A DNA stretch of 64,000 nucleotides. It comes from Rhizobiales bacterium GAS188 (GTDB taxonomy: Bacteria > Pseudomonadota > Alphaproteobacteria > Rhizobiales > Beijerinckiaceae). The stretch covers positions 62,001-126,000 of the forward strand of contig FNSS01000003.1 in NCBI GenBank assembly GCA_900104855.1, written 5' to 3'. A model generated the notes under the pieces. It was not told where the DNA came from. It saw only the letters and a program-made list of their open reading frames with translations, and did no database searches. Positions 62,960 to 64,000 of this stretch are shown here, piece after piece (the stretch's first letter is position 1; each line of letters opens with the position of its first letter). The position numbers and the translations under genes are program-made.

Positions 62960-63297
62960 CTATTTCAAGGCCCCCGCCGTCAGGCCACTGACGATCCTGC
63001 GCTGCAGCAGGACGAATGTGATCAGCACCGGCGTCACATAGATCGCCGAATAGGTCCTGACGCCGTTCCAGTCATTGGTGTTCGGACCCATGAAGGCCTG
63101 AAGGCCGACTGTCGCCGTCTGCGACTCCTCGGCCGAGATCAGGGAGCGTGAATAGACGTACTCTCCGAAACTCTGGAGGAAGATCAGCACGCCGGCGACC
63201 AGGATGCCGTTGCGTGCCAGCGGCAGCGTGATCCTGAAGAAGGCGACGACCGGCGAAGCGCCGTCGATCTGCGCCGCATCCTCGAGCTCCTTGGGGG
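62960..63297 (-). pseudogene. ABC sugar importer permease (MalG type), 5-prime part lost
   Basis: 112 codons in an unbroken frame from the edge of MITE copy 4: 'PKELEDAAQIDGASPVVAF' is the EAA loop, followed by two hydrophobic segments and the end 'LLQRRIVSGLTAGALK-stop'. The first ~170 residues are missing. This is a second permease, not the one at 53097, so the cluster once held or adjoined another importer. Confidence 0.85.
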
Positions 63298-63431
63298 GGC
63301 ACTGTCACATCAAGCAAGTAGAGGCCGCTCCAGCCGCATGGCGCAAAGGGTTAAGCTATTGGAATCACTGGTTTCGACTTCCGCTGGCGAGCGAGTAATA
63401 ACAAGTAAAAACAGGTTCCCGTGACAATGTC
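63298..63431. repeat. MITE copy 4 (~135-bp family with IS6-type ends)
   Basis: Starts GGCACTGTCACATCAAGC, ends GGTTCCCGTGACAATGTC. Interior nearly the same as copy 2. It joins the cut permease to a decayed molybdenum hydroxylase. No target duplication. Confidence 0.85.
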
Positions 63432-64000
63432 GCCGAGCTGCACATTTTCTGTGATGACCATTATGTTTACATTCAACCGGTGCCGATTGCCCCCCAAGCG
63501 GCCAGCGGCCAGGACCCTGCCGAATCTCTCGGTTGGCGTTGGCGATCGCAGGAGCGAGAGGCGAGACGTCAGGCTCACCGATGCCCGAGGGCCACTCGCT
63601 CGAAGGCACGATTGCACCTCGACTTTCGGCATCTCGCGGATGCGGGTCGGGTCGTAATCGTCGAATCATTCTCCTCGGCGACGCCCTTGTTGGTTGCGCA
63701 AGGCGGCAGAGAGCGCCAAGCCGATCGCACCCTCGACTTGCGCCGTAACCACGTCCGGGTTGATCGCGATCCCGCAATCGACGCCGGCCACGATGCGGTC
63801 GACCTTGATGTCGCTTGGCGCGACCGAGACCTCGACGATCATCGCGACGCGCATGCCGAAGGATTCGTGATAGGCGATGCCCCGCCCTTGCCACTCGAGC
63901 ATGGGAGTGCTCCATCCCGTGCCCTGTCGGCGGCGAGCTTGATCACCGCCGTGGCGCGCGGCTCCCGCGCCAGGAGATCGAGCCTGAAGGCCACCGGATC
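63432..64000 (-). pseudogene. Xanthine dehydrogenase-family molybdenum subunit, C-terminal remnant
   Basis: Pieces in three frames, in order from the right edge: 'DPVAFRLDLLAREPRATAV', then 'GRGIAYHESFGMRVAMIVE', 'RIVAGVDCGIAINPDVVTA', and 'VPSSEWPSGIGEPDVSPLA' with the conserved Gly-Ile-Gly-Glu region near the catalytic Glu. This is the large subunit of an isoquinoline 1-oxidoreductase or CO-dehydrogenase-like enzyme. Frameshifts near 63902 and 63700; the end is cut at MITE copy 4. It probably continues beyond the window. Confidence 0.8.

Noticed and set aside
1-64000. CRISPR array
   Set aside because: No regularly spaced short direct repeats were seen anywhere; the repeats present are dispersed elements.

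Overview
The window is high-GC DNA from an alphaproteobacterium, most probably a Hyphomicrobiales (Rhizobiales) chromosome. The reasons are the protein styles (DnaA, HU, inositol-type sugar genes, a TolB-like/TPR adenylate cyclase) and the many short hypothetical genes typical of that order. The presence of dnaA, with candidate DnaA boxes beside it, points to the chromosome rather than a plasmid. The genus cannot be fixed from the sequence.

Layout. 1-4.2 kb: four small catabolic-looking genes (broken epoxide hydrolase, isochorismatase-type hydrolase, ABM monooxygenase, DUF385 nitroreductase) between two inverted IS6-family ends. 4.3-6.3 kb: a small repeat element (MITE), a DNA ligase D remnant and an IS256 element. 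6.6-13.7 kb: SPOR pseudogene, O-methyltransferase, adenylate cyclase, a decayed transketolase and a BRO-N phage-type gene. 14-16.9 kb: metallophosphoesterase, a second type of IS6 element, HU. 17.4-27.1 kb: an array of very short hypothetical genes (44-105 aa) mixed with IS3 and two identical IS630 copies. 27.1-32.7 kb: a scrapyard of gene fragments (ornithine cyclodeaminase, TRAP permease, P-type ATPase, XRE regulator, ISKra4 transposase, solute-binding protein, tyrosine recombinase). 32.7-38 kb: dnaA, a candidate origin and more small genes including a PilZ protein. 38-44.7 kb: an ABC exporter gene split by nested IS5 and IS630 insertions, a decayed cyclase paralogue, a complete ISKra4 element, a serine-recombinase module and an IS66 end. 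45-47.3 kb: lipoprotein alpha/beta hydrolase and CPBP protease. 47.3-49 kb: IS630 interrupted by IS6.

49-63.3 kb is the one long intact functional block. All genes are on the minus strand: three Gfo/Idh/MocA dehydrogenases, each associated with a TIM-barrel epimerase/isomerase, an ABC sugar importer (binding protein, two permeases, two different ATPases, a small membrane protein), the start of iolD at the left end and a cut permease at the right end. Together they look like uptake and oxidation/isomerisation of an inositol or related polyol or sugar. Both ends of the block are cut by mobile DNA that shares the same terminal inverted repeat. The final 570 bp is a decayed molybdenum hydroxylase.

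The main unexplained structure is a family of four ~135-bp elements (4399, 31711, 40288, 63298). One end is identical over 18 bp to an end of the resident IS6-type elements, and every copy sits at a junction between unrelated broken genes. A second, 241-bp inverted-repeat element (31286-31526) and a conserved 5-prime module in front of several small genes (18.65, 20.5, 36.4 and 38.0 kb) are also reported. All function calls come from reading the translated sequence by eye; no database search was run.
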